From NCBI RefSeq assembly GCF_019112545.1, contig NW_025064903.1, positions 1-64,000 on the forward strand: a stretch of DNA of 64,000 nucleotides. Direction: 5' to 3'. The position numbers and the translations under genes were made by a program. Source of the DNA: Guyanagaster necrorhizus. Its lineage: Eukaryota > Basidiomycota > Agaricomycetes > Agaricales > Physalacriaceae. Below the pieces are notes generated by a model, which was not told where the DNA came from, did not search any database, and worked only from the letters and a program-made list of their open reading frames with translations. Of this stretch, positions 10,746 through 22,435 are shown piece after piece; position 1 is the first letter of the stretch, and each line of letters begins with the position of its first letter.

Positions 10746-11276
10746 ATAGCCCCGGAAAGAGGCTACAGAAAGCATCAAGCAACATTTGCAAATATAAAAG
10801 CCATTCTCCTACATTTACTCTTTCGGTGATGGGTTCCGCCGTCTCGTGAATACCACGGTCTTAAAAATATGGCGCAGAGGAGAAGGTCTTAGATTGAGAT
10901 GATCGGACCATTTTTTAGGATAGAACAAAGGCAGAGACTTCTCGATAAAGCTTGGAATGATACTAGTTTGGCAATTTAGAAGTAAGCTCTCGCATGATAT
11001 AAAAGCACCAGACAACGAACCGTTCGAAGCTCTAAGATGCAAGAAAAGCCTGCGGAGTGATAGAGATACTGAAAATTAAGAGGGATGTCGCGCAAGGATG
11101 GTTGATACAAAGTCTAATACAAATAACGAAGGAGGGTCAGTTGGTCGACATGTATGTACTTGCAAAACTGTGAAGATGAAGTTTCGACGATCAGCCAAAG
11201 AAAGACAAATAACTTGGGAACCGTCTTCTCGCCGAACACGTCTGGTTACATCTTCACCGTCGGACACAGGGAGCGG

Positions 11277-11570
11277 ATGAAGCTCACGATTTTTCTTCCT
11301 CTGCTGGTCGCGTTTCCAGTGCAGGTCCTTGCATCATGGGGGGACAGATCCAATGACTTTCAATACTGCCTTCGTCGTTGCGAAACGGCTGACTGCGTCG
11401 GCCAGGAACCTGCACCTCTGTTGCTTAGCCTCCGTCTAACACGCTGGATATCCTCAGATAACTGCAAATATCACTGCATGCACGAAATCACATCTCGCGA
11501 TATTGCGCTGGGAAAAAAAGTGAAGCAGTATTACGGCAAGTGGCCGTTCTGGCGTCTTACTCCGGTTTGA
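11277..11570 (+). pseudogene. PER1: Per1-like GPI-lipid remodelling protein, 5' fragment
   Basis: From the ATG at 11277 the frame gives a hydrophobic signal-peptide-like start (KLTIFLPLLVAFPVQVLAS), then WGDRSNDFQYCLRRC, LSLRLTRWISSDNCKYHCMH and YYGKWPFWR, the luminal Cys-rich N-terminus of the Per1/PGAP3 family, which remodels the lipid of GPI anchors in the ER. About 97 codons are present. The transmembrane two thirds of the family is missing: after KWPFWR the frame reaches a TGA at 11568-11570, and I find no exon encoding the expected QEPASV continuation in the next 2 kb. It could be a first exon of a gene broken by rearrangement, or a dead fragment. Confidence 0.65.
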
Positions 11571-14119
11571 TGTCGGCTTTTCAAACACTATCAGAGATCC
11601 AGGATATGCACACGCGAACTCGAGGTGTCCGCATGACGTGCAGGGAAGACGTTTCTAGCATCTGTTCTTTGCGCATACACCGGCTTCGTTAATGGTAAGT
11701 AGCACACTTGGTTTTGTTCCAAGAAGAGAGTCCTGACGATGTGTACAGTGACCATCTATGAAATCACAGCCGGGAAGTCGTTTCACACACCTCCCCAGGC
11801 CTCATCAAAGATGGCCAAATCCCTAACGGCCCAGGGGCTGCGCATGTATATCTTAAGCTTCGGGGAGAGAAAAGACGCATTCTCCAGAAATTGAGTGGGA
11901 CGGCTCTGGCCTTGCTCGCTGCCCTTTGCCCCTGCTCGTTTGTTTCTAACCCCAGGACTGGACTTATACTTCCAACCCCTTCATAGACAACCTCGCCAGC
12001 CCGATGACTACCTTGGAAATTAGACGTTTCTGTCAAGGAGGGAAGATTGGTTCAGAATCTATTGTTCAGCAGCTGTAGGGTGAGGCTTGGCAAGGAGGAC
12101 ATTGCCTTGCGATCATCAAGCAGTGTACTAGTAACAGGACAAGCTGCACACTCAGTTCTTAGGCGGCCGTGTAATGAAGAAGAGTAACGGCATGCTCCTG
12201 GAAGGGGGTAGTCCAGATGCGCAAAATATAACGGTCGCTCTAGCAGGTTCTTGGAATACCCGATCTTCAGACAGGTTGCGTCATCTCATGTTCTTGCAGA
12301 TCCAATAAGCAGCTCCGGTCATTCCGGACTATAGATCAGCGTAAAATCGCATGACCTCCTCGGGCGGTACAAACGATCTATTCTCCCTGATGATCCACGC
12401 AGACGGGAGGAAGAGTAGCACGACCGATGCCCGCTCTGAGTTGATTCTCCAACGCGCTAGAGAATGGTCTACACACGTATTTGCCTTGTCGAGCTTCAGA
12501 AGAATAAGAAAGTGAGCCCCTCTGATATCGACTGCCTCACTCCTTGTCTTTCTCATCCGTTCTGGTTTTCCCGCTCCGCAAAGTTTGCGGACTTCATGGA
12601 GACGAGAAGCCTTCAACAAAACGTGGCGCAGCATCAAAGAGCAAATTCTTGTTTGGGATGCTTCGCCAGCAGCAATCGGATAGTTCAAGAGAATCTGGGC
12701 AAGGATGACGCTGAGGAGATCGCCTTCCCGAGCTGTCCTCCTGGGGAACCATTTGGATCAGCCGACCGAACCGTCAGGCGATGTTTGATATACTTTTTGG
12801 AATGATGGAGAAGAACAGCACGAGTATGGTGCGCTCGTGGAACAGCATTCCGGTATGTGACACCCCGTTATGATATACATGTACGCTGACAGCAATTGTA
12901 GCACACCGTCCGCTTCTGTATCGGACTCATGCTCTATCTTTGGGACGGGAAGTCTTCAGGATTGAGAAGCAGATGCTTTTCCAGGGCCCGACAAGGATGA
13001 CGCTAGTACTGAGCTGCACTCCTTGTGAACCAGTTGCACACCCAATTGCGCATGATTGGAGTGAGGGAAGAGTAGCACACGACTCGCAACCATGGGACGT
13101 CCGCGCGATATGAGCGCTGTGAACAGCCTTCTGGTATGCGACGTCCCGTTGTGATATATATACATGCATTCGCCTGTTTACATACCGGACTCTCAAGGCG
13201 CGTGACCGAGAAGGTACAAATCGCCCCCTCATTTACTCGAGTATTTTACGACCAGAGCTCCAAGGACCTCCGAAATGTCGACGGCTCCTCCTCATTAGTG
13301 GTGGAGTGCAAAATGTCGTATTACCTGTTGGCGGTGCTGCCTCGAATCGGAGTAGATGTACGGATCAAGTTTGTTGACCCCCAAAACGATGCTCCCAAAA
13401 CGTTACAGTTGTGCACAAAATTCAGGTTTGTCAAAAATGTTCATTTTCCCAGTGTGACTGCTCTTGCTCGTCGTGGGACGTCTTCTCATCAATGGAGCAT
13501 TGTGATTGAATCATTACGCTGCGTATTACAGAAGTCTACGACACTTCCAATAGTTAGGCTTCTCCGACTTCCCACCACTAAAGTGTGTATGTATCATCTC
13601 TTTTGATCCTGTATCTCATATGAATGTAAAGTTCAATCATGTTGTGTGATTGCATCTCCTTCACCTTGTGTTGTCGTCTGAATAGAAGCGAGGAGGCTTC
13701 GATTTCCCAAGTCAGTTATTCGGCAAATCTTCCCCTTGGATCACGGCATTAATATGAGGTAACCTCAGTACCGTCGCTGATCCTGATATCTGTATTGGTT
13801 ACCAGGTGAGCGTCGATCTCGGTACCTTTGCAACCAGGGTTAGCATGTGTTCTACAGCTGTTGTCATCACGATGTATCAATCGCTATGCAGTATCATTTG
13901 ATGTCAAGTTCATCACTGGCACAGTTTCTCTTGTCGCCAAATACTGTATACTGGAAGTGATTTTACGTTGCCCAAATGTCAATCTTTTCATCATGAATCC
14001 AAGACTTATCGACTCCTAATCGGATTCATTGTAAAAAACGAGTCCTGGCATTTCAGCTTTGAAAAGTGCCCTACGCATCGACAATGGTCCGATGTATGTC
14101 GTAGGACGAAACGAGATTT
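11571..14119. other. Region without supported gene
   Basis: Several short open frames occur on both strands (for example + 13136-13606, 156 codons) but none shows a recognisable motif, and codon usage is unremarkable. The one structure I can support is a diverged direct repeat at 12701-13167, listed separately. It lies next to retroelement and pseudogene debris and probably consists of decayed sequence. Confidence 0.4.
12701..13167 (+). repeat. Diverged direct repeat, unit about 285 bp
   Basis: Two blocks recur in the same order and orientation: AAGGATGACGCT at 12701 and 12993, and a 44-bp block starting AACAGC at 12841-12884 and 13122-13167 (aacagcattccggtatgtga versus aacagccttctggtatgcga). 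The offset is 281-292 bases. The units have drifted substantially, so this is an old tandem duplication. Confidence 0.55.
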
Positions 14120-15484
14120 CTATTCATTTCCTCGCCATCCGCCTGCTGCGGTCCCAAACTCAAGCCAAGCTGGTTCTTGGTAAACGCTGGATTCCGTACC
14201 GATGATATCTCCCTTGGTATCGCGTTCCAAGGTTATGGTTACCTGCTTTACCCACGAAACCGTTCGCAGAGTTTTCACAACCTTTCCGCATCTCTTCGCT
14301 ACCAGAACCGTATGGTTGACCCTGGTTCCGGCGAAAAAGTGGATGTGAGCGAGACGAGGTGCTCCTAAAGTTTTCATTATTGGATCATGCTAAGAAAAAT
14401 TGAAACTCGCATAAACGTGTTTTACTAATAAGAACCTACCTCGTCGTCACCATATGGCAGCAATACCTCCTCTAGGGAAGTAAATTCATTCAAGAGGGGA
14501 AGGGCTATAGGTCTGTCCGCCCAGGGAGTAACATACAAACGCCCTTCGGGATGTCCAATACACAGCTTTTTGAGCTTGCCTACAGAAAGTTTCTCAAGCA
14601 CGCAGCCTACATACGGCTCACGCAGTGGAAGCATTGCGATGAGTACTTCCAGATTGGGCAGAGACCCTTCAGGAAGGATCTATATGGCCAATAAATAAAT
14701 ATGAGGAGAGCAGACGTCAGCTAACGGTACGTACCGCGAACCATTGGGCCACATCATCGGCTTCCAAGCTTTCCCCAAGTGATGGCTCTGCTGCCAAACA
14801 GGTCCATCGGAGATCAAGATGAGTCAAGAGCCGTTGTTGTGATTCCGAAAGGGAGGAAATCCCATCCAAAGTCTGCATGAGCGTGGAATCATCGTAGTGT
14901 CCCCTTGCCTCGATGATCTGTACACCATCGACATGCGCGAATTCCAAAAGGGGGCCACTGTCGAAGCGGTCGAACTTGATATGCTTCAAAAAGGGCCGAG
15001 AGTAGTCAAACGAGAAGGAATTATCGTCTAGGTCACACGCTGAGATAGAGAAACTCTCTAGCGCTGGCATTTTGAAGATAATCGGGACGAGGATACTGGA
15101 TAAGCATGTACCGTCGTCATCGTTGTGGTTGTATTCACATTCCACTGATGCATGGGTAACGCCGGCAAAACGAGGGAGCTGCTTGACCAATATTTCGGAC
15201 ATTTTGATGTCTGGGAAGCCACTGCAGCGAAATGAGATAAACCGGACCGAATCACGGCGGGTTTCTTTGGAATAGACAGAGCGAAATTTAGAGTAGAATT
15301 CGTGGCTCTCGGGAAGAGGTAAGGAAAACGCGATGTTTATCTCTCGAAACGTTAAAGGGCGAGCAATCGCGAGAAGAGTATGATTGCCAACAAGACAGAT
15401 GTTATTGAGCGTGACATTTTCGCCTTCAATATTGGAGAATATTATGTGCAGAAGCTCGGCGGGGAGGTCTACCAAGTTCACCAT
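14120..15484 (-). CDS. F-box protein with LRR-like C-terminal region
   Basis: Three exons on the - strand: 15484-14735, 14679-14440 and 14389-14120, joined by GT-AG introns of 55 and 50 nt; the frame is continuous to 419 residues. The N-terminus LVDLPAELLHIIFSNIEGE is a typical F-box start (LPxELLxxIF), continuing NNICLVGNHTLLAIARPLTF. The rest has irregular leucine-rich segments (for example LPNLEVLIAMLPLREPYV and LNEFTSLEEVLLP). F-box proteins link substrates to SCF ubiquitin ligases through Skp1; the leucine-rich part would bind the substrate, which cannot be named. The start is set by the F-box lying at residues 4-50. Agaricomycetes carry very large, fast-evolving families of such genes, so orthology is not implied. 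Confidence 0.8.
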
Positions 15485-15939
15485 CCTTTTTTGGGGTCGC
15501 CGTTGCGAGTCCTGATTATTCCGTCACGTCCATTACCCCGGTAAGAGTTAACAGCCTCACCGGTTATGTTGAATAAAATCCGACCGAAATCTCGTACACC
15601 CTCATAGACTAATCGATACGCGTCTGTTGGGGAAGGATTACGACGTGTATAAGGTGATCGAGGAACAAAGCGACAACGTACCGTTTATGTACAATATTTC
15701 GGCTTCATTATTTGTACTGATTTTATTCCTAATGAGTTACCATTCCTGCTCAAAAGTTACAATTGGCGGAAATTTTTCACGGTTGACAAGGTCTTCCTCT
15801 AATTCCTCTGATTCTGTCGTGGATCGGTTATTCGTACCTGTTGTCCTGTGAGTAAACGACGTTCGACAACGGCCAGACTTTGATTCGGCTGAAGTCATCA
15901 TAGTTTTCTTCGTGTTTCAATATAAAAATCTCACCGAGA
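15485..15939. other. Intergenic, nothing recognised
   Basis: About 450 bases upstream of the F-box gene. A 74-codon + frame (15627-15851) has one hydrophobic stretch but no other support. Confidence 0.4.
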
Positions 15940-16870
15940 TCAAGGCAAATCTCCGCATGACTTCCCTGTCCTCTTACTCACTTTCGTAACAATGAGCGGT
16001 GCAAATCTCCTGTACACCTTTGTGTCATATATCGGTGCACCGTTGCTGTCCAAGAGCACCGTTCCTCGTGTTTTCGGATTTGGGGCTAACTGCTTCAATG
16101 CCGGTAACGTGTATTTTTGTGTATCGATTCTTTTGCGGGGCCGTAGGATCGTTCTGTTCGGGTGCACGCCGAGCGAGGGTATTGACGCCGTACCTGAAGA
16201 GGGTTAGTAAAGTGAAAGTAGTACGTACTCGGCTTCGAACTGGCGTCCTACATCGCTTGGAGGAAACCCGGCTTTCTTCCCTGTGACGAATTCTAGTATG
16301 CGTTGTTGAACAGCCTATGATGCATGATAAAGGCCAGATCGGTAAACAATTGTCAGACTCTGAGCACAACCACCAATCCCACCTGAGCATTGTGTCCAAT
16401 GGCGTAATCATATTCACCGAGTCCACACAAAATGAAGAAGTGACGCAGGTTCTTATCAGAGAATAGAAGCTGTGCTCATAAAGAGTCCTTTGACAGAAGA
16501 AGAGGCAGAAAATATGCGGTTTCTGAAACTGTGGGTGTTCGCAAGTCCGAGGAATTCAGAAGAGCGCAATGATATGGTGACAGCGCGTTGCAGTACGTCG
16601 CTAACAATGAATTATCTGCTTCCAAGAAGTGGATGCTTCTGGTTGCTTGAGGGCTAGAACCACTATTACAGCTGTCTTTCTCGGACATCAATCGTTTGAG
16701 ACGTGCACCTGAGATAGACCAGTTGTTTTTGCTACGTATCCCACCCAGAAATTTTTAACGTCCCGGTGACTCTCTATAGCTCTCCAGTTCAGCCAGGACT
16801 TGTGCATCCGTAGGGATGGTCAGTATTTCCATGGTTGGAGGTCATGCAGAAGAAACTTGAAACCAAATAT
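15940..16870 (-). pseudogene. Degraded multi-exon gene of unknown family
   Basis: Several - strand frames join plausibly. One around 16691-16390 reads FLEADNSLLATYCNAL ... VSETAYFLPLLLSKDSL, a TGA, then AQLLFSDKNLRHFFILCGL and GEYDYAIGHNAQ. After a GTGGGA...CATCATAG intron comes AVQQRILEFVTGKKAGF ... GRQFEAE; after GTACGT...CTCTTCAG comes YGVNTLARRAP. The conserved look of these pieces and the correct splice borders suggest a real gene once existed. The TGA after KDSL again sits where CGA (Arg) would fit. I do not recognise the family. It could also be a live gene with exons that I have misjoined. Confidence 0.35.
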
Positions 16871-17505
16871 TGCCAAGGCACGGTTTATCCCGTGGGCATG
16901 CAGTCGTACGAGCTAAAGTTGTACTAAAGTTGTTACAATGAGCATGACAGGCGCATTGACAGGCCGACGATGAGACCGTTGAAAGGATCCTTTAGAATTA
17001 AAGGAATCTCTTAGCATGCTATCCCTCAGACTACAAGGTTGTGCATGGGACCAATAGATAATGTATTTGAACATGGTAACTTCAAACCGAGGGGGCCAAT
17101 AGGAATGTCGGCTACATAGGTGCCGTGCAGCTATGCCACCTAGAACTGTATAAATAGGAACTATAAGGCAGGCAGTTTGATCGATGTGGCAGCCCCCACT
17201 GTCCCAAATTCATTCTTAGCACTTCCATTCATGCTTTCTGTCTTTTTCCTCGGTATCTTTGTACTGACCTGGAGGCTGCTCCGGAAAGCTGCAGACCATC
17301 CTAGCGCATCATGGGTGTTATCAAGGAAACGTGGCGTTCCAAGTTAGATCGATGCGGCCGCGGATCAATTGATCCGCCCTCGTGATCTTATCGGTATCCG
17401 GTTGAAATCGCCCTTCAACAAAGTACAGTCATCCAGCGTAGAATGGGATCGGTAAGAAAGACCCTTCTTTGGCGCTATACGTCTCTCACCTTGGATAAAA
17501 AGGAT
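16871..17505. other. Intergenic region upstream of the peptidase gene
   Basis: No gene supported. A short + frame from 17231 codes a hydrophobic start (LSVFFLGIFVLTWRLL) but ends after about 38 codons. Confidence 0.35.
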
Positions 17506-19906
17506 ATGTATAGAGAGCTTTCTGAGCTTCCGGTTCCGGTCGGGGCGCAGTTTCTTCACCCTGCTAATAGTAACTCAACCGGTAAGACGCTCTTGGTGCT
17601 AGCTTCTCTCTGGTGAAAGGTATATTTATCATCGCTGCATCGTCTAGGCATAGAAATCGCTACCTCGATCCGAGATCATGTTCGTAATTCCAAGCGCACT
17701 ATGACAAAGTCCATCTACGCGTCACAGGGGACCATACGATCTTCACTGCCTCAAGATGTTAGCGATGTGGTACTTTCATCGCTTTCCCCCTCTCTAAAGT
17801 ACCGTGCCATCCTGAGGTCGAAGGAAGGAAAACGTTTTATAGAATTATGGGTCGACGATAGATTATTACATCTAAAGGATGTGACAAGCCTTCATGGCGA
17901 TTTCAGTGGAGATGGTGCGTTGCCATATTTAATCCATGAATCCGGATCTATCTCAAATCTTCCCTAGAATATCTCTCCTCTTTATCATTTTCGCCGAAAG
18001 AAGATTCGGTTATATATACTGCTGAAGCGAAGCCATCGGACACAGAGACCTTCCGATATATACCTTCGTTCGGGGAGGGACTGACTGCCAGGAAGACCCC
18101 GGTGCTGTTCGTTTACCATCCAGGAAACGATACCCTATCTCGCATTGCTTTTGATGGCCCAGTTATTTACGGCCAGGCGCTCTTTGGCCCCTTCACTGAA
18201 TCCGAGACGCTATTTGCCACCGGTTACGAGCGTACATCCGACGATCGACTCCTCGGAATCAAGGGATGCTTCAATCGCCCCTCCGGTATTTGGAAAATAG
18301 AACTGTCCTCTCCGATCTCCAGCAATATTAATAAAGACTCAAAAGACAGTCTTCTCACCATAAAGCCCAAAAAAGCGACTAAACTCACCTCTAACACCCT
18401 TTCATGTCGATCTCTCCGCATCTACAATCAACATATTTTGGTCTGGATAGCCAATGCGTCAGGCGGACCTCACGCTTCTTGCTCCACTCTGCATTCCATG
18501 GACCTGACTTCGATCGAGGCGGGACAACCTCGGACGCTTGTGGAATCCGTTTGGGAGCCAAAAGAAGAAGATTTCCCCGGGCTTTACCTTGGGCCTGCGT
18601 TGGCGCGAGATCCATTTATCCTTCATCACGGAGATCCTTCTGTACTCGTTACGTCGATTTGGGGTTCTCGGAGCTCCATACTGCGTATATCTCTGACAAC
18701 GGGGAGAGTGGAGAAAGCCCTTGATATCACAGACGACTGCGATGGCGAGTTTTGGAGTTACACCTTGCTGGCTGCTGACGGAAAGCAGCAGATGGTGTTC
18801 TTCCGCAGCTCGCCCAGGATTCCTTGCGAGCTGATCTTATATGACTATGACGTCTCCGGAATCGGAGAGAGCTGGACAGATCTAGCATCCTTTGGTCCAA
18901 GTTCTGCGGATAGTGAGTCATCTTCGTTAATCCTGATCCTTGATGATGATCTTATCGACCGCAGCCCTCCGAGCTCTTCAATCTTTAGATGTCCAGATTA
19001 TCAAGATACCCGATCATTTCCCCGCTGAGACCATCGTTGTTCGACCTAAGGATCAAGCTAATCTTCCTTGCGTGATAAACCCGCATGGCGGACCTCATGC
19101 AACCACAACAACGGTCTTTGTACCTTCTACATCCGCTCTAGCAATCGAAGGCTGTGAGTTTCCCCCGTTCCCCGCAGCTTACATACATTACAAAGCTAAG
19201 CGTCCCTTCTCGATAGACGCGATCTCTCAGCCGAACTACACAGGTTCGCTTGGCTTCGGAGAGAAATACGTCAGAGCTCTTATGGGCCAATGCGGCACAT
19301 TGGACGTATCAGACTGCATTGCATCAGTGCGACATATTTTATCCCTTGGCCTGGCCCAAGAGGGACCAGGGAAGCTATTCGTAATGGGAGGAAGTCACGG
19401 CGGCTTCCTCGCCGCTCATTGTACGTTCCCACAACCCACGAATTATAGCTGTTATTCACTCCCCCTTCTTCCCTCCCTACCTACCAGTGATAGGCCAGTA
19501 CCCCGAAACGTTCACCTCAGCCGTCATGCGTAACCCGGTCATCTCGGCTGGCGACGTCTGGGGAAGTGATATCCCAGATTGGTACTTTAGTGAATTTGGT
19601 TATGACTTCCATATGTCACAGTCGCCGCCGTATACTGTTGGTTCGCGAGAATATGAGGCATTACAGCACGCATCGCCCGTATCGTACGTACAGGACGTGC
19701 GCGCTGCGGTGCTTCTGATGCTGGGTGGATCAGACCATCGAGTGAACCCGAAGCAAGGATTGGGATATTATCATGCCTTGAAAGGCAGAGAGGGGAACAG
19801 GAAAGTAGATTTGTTATGGTTTGATGGGGAGGGCCACCCCCTGGAAGGGGTCGAGGCTTCTCGGGTTGGATGGGAACGCACCCGGGATTGGTTCCAGTCT
19901 GCGTGA
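17506..19906 (+). CDS. Acylaminoacyl-peptidase (S9 prolyl oligopeptidase family)
   Basis: Six exons: 17506-17581, 17648-17914, 17968-18912, 18989-19153, 19217-19420 and 19488-19906. All junctions are GT-AG and the frame is continuous to 691 residues. The N-terminal ~430 residues correspond to the beta-propeller (segments such as SIRDHVRNSKRTMTK and YLSSLSFSPKEDSVIYTAEA). The C-terminal alpha/beta-hydrolase has PCVINPHGGPH, NYTGSLGFGEKY, the nucleophile elbow GGSHGGF (Ser544), GGSDHRVNP (Asp635) and GEGHPLEG (His669), so the triad is complete. The segment PDWYFSEFGYDF is typical of acylpeptide hydrolases, which remove N-acylated amino acids from peptides in the cytosol. There is no signal peptide. 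Length fits the family (about 700-730). An upstream alternative start is possible. Confidence 0.88.
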
Positions 19907-20599
19907 GTAGTAGCAAGCCGTTTTTGGGATCATTAGTGGGAGCAAATGGGTGGCTGTGACGTTTCTTGGACGTTAATGTGATTAAATAGTACCTTGCCGA
20001 GGTTCAATTATGGAGATGATGGCATAAATGTAGTAAGGGTCTTGTAAGGGTCACAGTCCCCGTTGGTACGTTCATTGTACCCGTCCATAAATCGTTGCTA
20101 TGCAGTGAACTGGCCTTCCTTCGGTACCGCAGAGTCCCCATTGCCTTTCCTTCGTTCGGTTAGTGAAAGTCATGCAATGGCGAGATGAATTCGAAGGTGA
20201 CACTCGGATAACTGAAGGATACTTCCATCAGATGTACAAGCGGAGTCTCACAGAAGATCCGGGCACTGTCCCGAACCATTTGTGTCTTCACGGCGTATCT
20301 GCCATATCACAGACGCCATATGCAAGCAATCGCTCTTCTTGCTCGATGAACCGAATTCAGAGACTCATCTTCATTTTGATGTTCGTCAAGAACAACATTC
20401 TGAACGAGCCAGGGTAGAATGACTTTCAAATGCCTTTTGTTCTTCTGATATTTCACGGAAGCAATAGCTACTTGTAGAACCGGACCGTAAACAAAGTCTT
20501 GGAGAAGCCATACCTACACCCGACAATGGACGTGATATTCCAACATTTGATCTACTGCTTTACAATATACACATTACACAAGGAGAACGGGCCGCACCA
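19907..20599. other. Convergent intergenic region
   Basis: Lies between the stop of the peptidase gene (+) and the stop of the dcn1 gene (-). I see no gene, repeat or RNA in it; it presumably holds both 3' UTRs. Confidence 0.45.
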
Positions 20600-22435
20600 T
20601 CAAGCACTTGATTTTAAGCGCTCCCGCGCACACTCTACGAAATCGTCAATGGTGGACGGCCATGCTTCTGTAGAATTATGTCAACAACTCGCGGAGCACG
20701 CAGGCGTGGAAAGTACTCGCCCTCCGCATCGTAGTTTTTAAACTCGGCATCGATGCTCCGTACAAAGTCCAAGAACTGGAAACGAGAAGTATCAGAAACC
20801 GCCGCAGTCAGACAACGAGGACAGACCATAGACCAAGTGTCCTTGCTGACACCTTTGCCACCTTTCGCTTCTAGATATTCAAACCACCATTGGGTATATT
20901 GGTCATTCCATCCTTGCTCTTCCGCACCCATATCAAGGTCGTCTTCATCAGTAGATGTCGTATGGGATAATGCGCCACCCTTCAAGCCATGGGGTAGGAG
21001 CAGAGCCCAGAACGCTTGTGCACTATCCATAGCTAGAAAATTGGACTTCAGCAAACAGTCCGGCGAAAAGACTGGTAGGACGAGGGCTTCAGGAGTATAT
21101 CTTAGCTAGCCAATCGGCTTTCGAGATATCCTCCGGAAGCCCTGCAGATACTACCAGGTACAGCCCGGAAAAAGATTTGCGCGAGGCTGGATGCAGGCTG
21201 GATAGCTGAAGGATAGAAAGCACCTTCCGCAAAGTTCCCGCGGAAAACATCCATTACGATGGCTCTCGGTCTACAAAATGGACCTTTCACCCGGGAAAAA
21301 CGCGGTATAAAAGCGTTTGCAGTCCGCCAGTCATACGTTGCAGCGACGAGGACACATACGCACGGTCCTCGGGGACTTGAGAAATATCCTGTCCAGCGGT
21401 TCATTCTACGCTTCAAGACAATCCCCAGCAGTCCCTATGCAACCTGGTCGATATACTGTTTCGGGCCAGACAAAATGTGCCGAGTTAAGCAGATAAACAA
21501 AGCATCCAAACATCTGAAATCCAGCGAAACGCGTTGACAATTTCGCGGGGGTCAAGACGCTGGATCACATGTTTAACACCTGTCGAAACCATCCCCTTTT
21601 GTATCTCTCTTTGACTGGCACGAAATAGCTGAGAACCGAGAAGTGCAAGCACATCTACGATTTCATCGCTGCAGCCAGACTGGCTTGGCCTGCGATAAAA
21701 AGTAGGTGTGCTAGTTGAAAGAGCAGGACAACGGCACCATAACAATGAAATGAAGGGGGGTTACTAGAAAATGTGACGAACCTAGACTCCTCTGACCCTC
21801 TGACTTTCCGAAATCAAACGTGTGACTGTAGACTTTGCGAAAATAATCCGGGTCGGAAGAGAGTTTGTGGCTGAGCCTCGGTAGCGATGCCTTCATGTCT
21901 GGTATATTATCGCATCTACAATGATGAAAGGGTTAAGCCGAACACAAGGGAGTCTTTATACTTCTTACCCAAGGTTCTTCCATCCTTCCAACCAGCCTGG
22001 TCTCCCCCATTCGCCCAACCTTTTTGACTTCAGCTCATACGCTACGGAAAGCAGCACAACGTCATCCAGCTTGACAACGAGGTCTTCGCAGAATTTAATC
22101 GTCCCGTCAATTGTTATCTCATCGCTGTCGGGATCTGCTTGGCCGTTCAGTGGGATCTACGTAAATCCATGGAGAACGCACCTTTGTACTTGTCGAACAA
22201 GGCATTTAATTTACTCGTAATCGTTGCCGTGGTTGGCACTCCGCTGGCACGATGCGAGATAGGATCACTAAAATACGCATCCAAAGCTGCGTCGAGACGC
22301 CTGTATCTGTCTAGGTATTTCTTGGCATCTTTGGCTCTGGAATGTTGAATCTTAGTGTTTATCTATTTCGAATATATTAGACACGCACGATGCTCCCGTA
22401 ACACTGCAAAATTGAGCAGTTGTTTCGTCTGACAT
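20600..22435 (-). CDS. DCN1: Dcn1-like cullin neddylation factor (PONY domain)
   Basis: Seven exons on the - strand: 22435-22389, 22336-22182, 22134-21969, 21915-21782, 21032-20827, 20775-20721 and 20667-20600; the spliced frame is 276 residues. The N-terminus is UBA-like (TAQFCSVTGASAKDAKKYL). The PONY/DCUN1 domain follows: ALFDKYKDPDSDEITIDGT, DVVLLSVAYELK, WLEGWKNLG, DYFRKVYSHTFDFGKSEGQR, DSAQAFWALLLPHGLKGG, FVRSIDAEFKNYDAE and AWPSTIDDFVE. Dcn1 is the scaffold E3 that helps Ubc12 attach Nedd8/Rub1 to cullins, so it works in the same SCF system as the F-box gene upstream. The intron before AWPSTIDDF keeps frame only with a GC-AG pair (GCGAGT donor). The intron before DSAQAFW is 749 nt long, far longer than the others, and looks inserted into. 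Confidence 0.88.
21033..21772 (-). other. Oversized dcn1 intron with 9-bp terminal direct repeats
   Basis: The segment between exons QRSL and MDSAQAFW is 749 nt, compared with 44-66 nt for the other introns of the gene. The 9-mer ATTTTCTAG (coding strand) occurs at both ends, at 21772-21764 and 21041-21033, enclosing 722 bases. The inside has no recognised protein; its + strand has a TATAAAA box (about 21304) and a 92-codon frame (21259-21537), its - strand an 86-codon frame. This may be a small insertion. Confidence 0.5.

Noticed and set aside
13136..13606. 156-codon + strand frame
   Set aside because: Starts inside the diverged direct repeat and has no recognisable domain; not enough support for a gene.
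20668..20716. GT donor at 20716 for the last dcn1 intron
   Set aside because: It looks canonical (GTACTT) but puts AWPSTIDDF out of frame; the GC donor four bases upstream restores a 276-residue protein.
21259..21537. 92-codon + frame with TATA box inside the dcn1 intron, considered as a nested gene
   Set aside because: No domain or splice structure; kept only as a note on the insertion.
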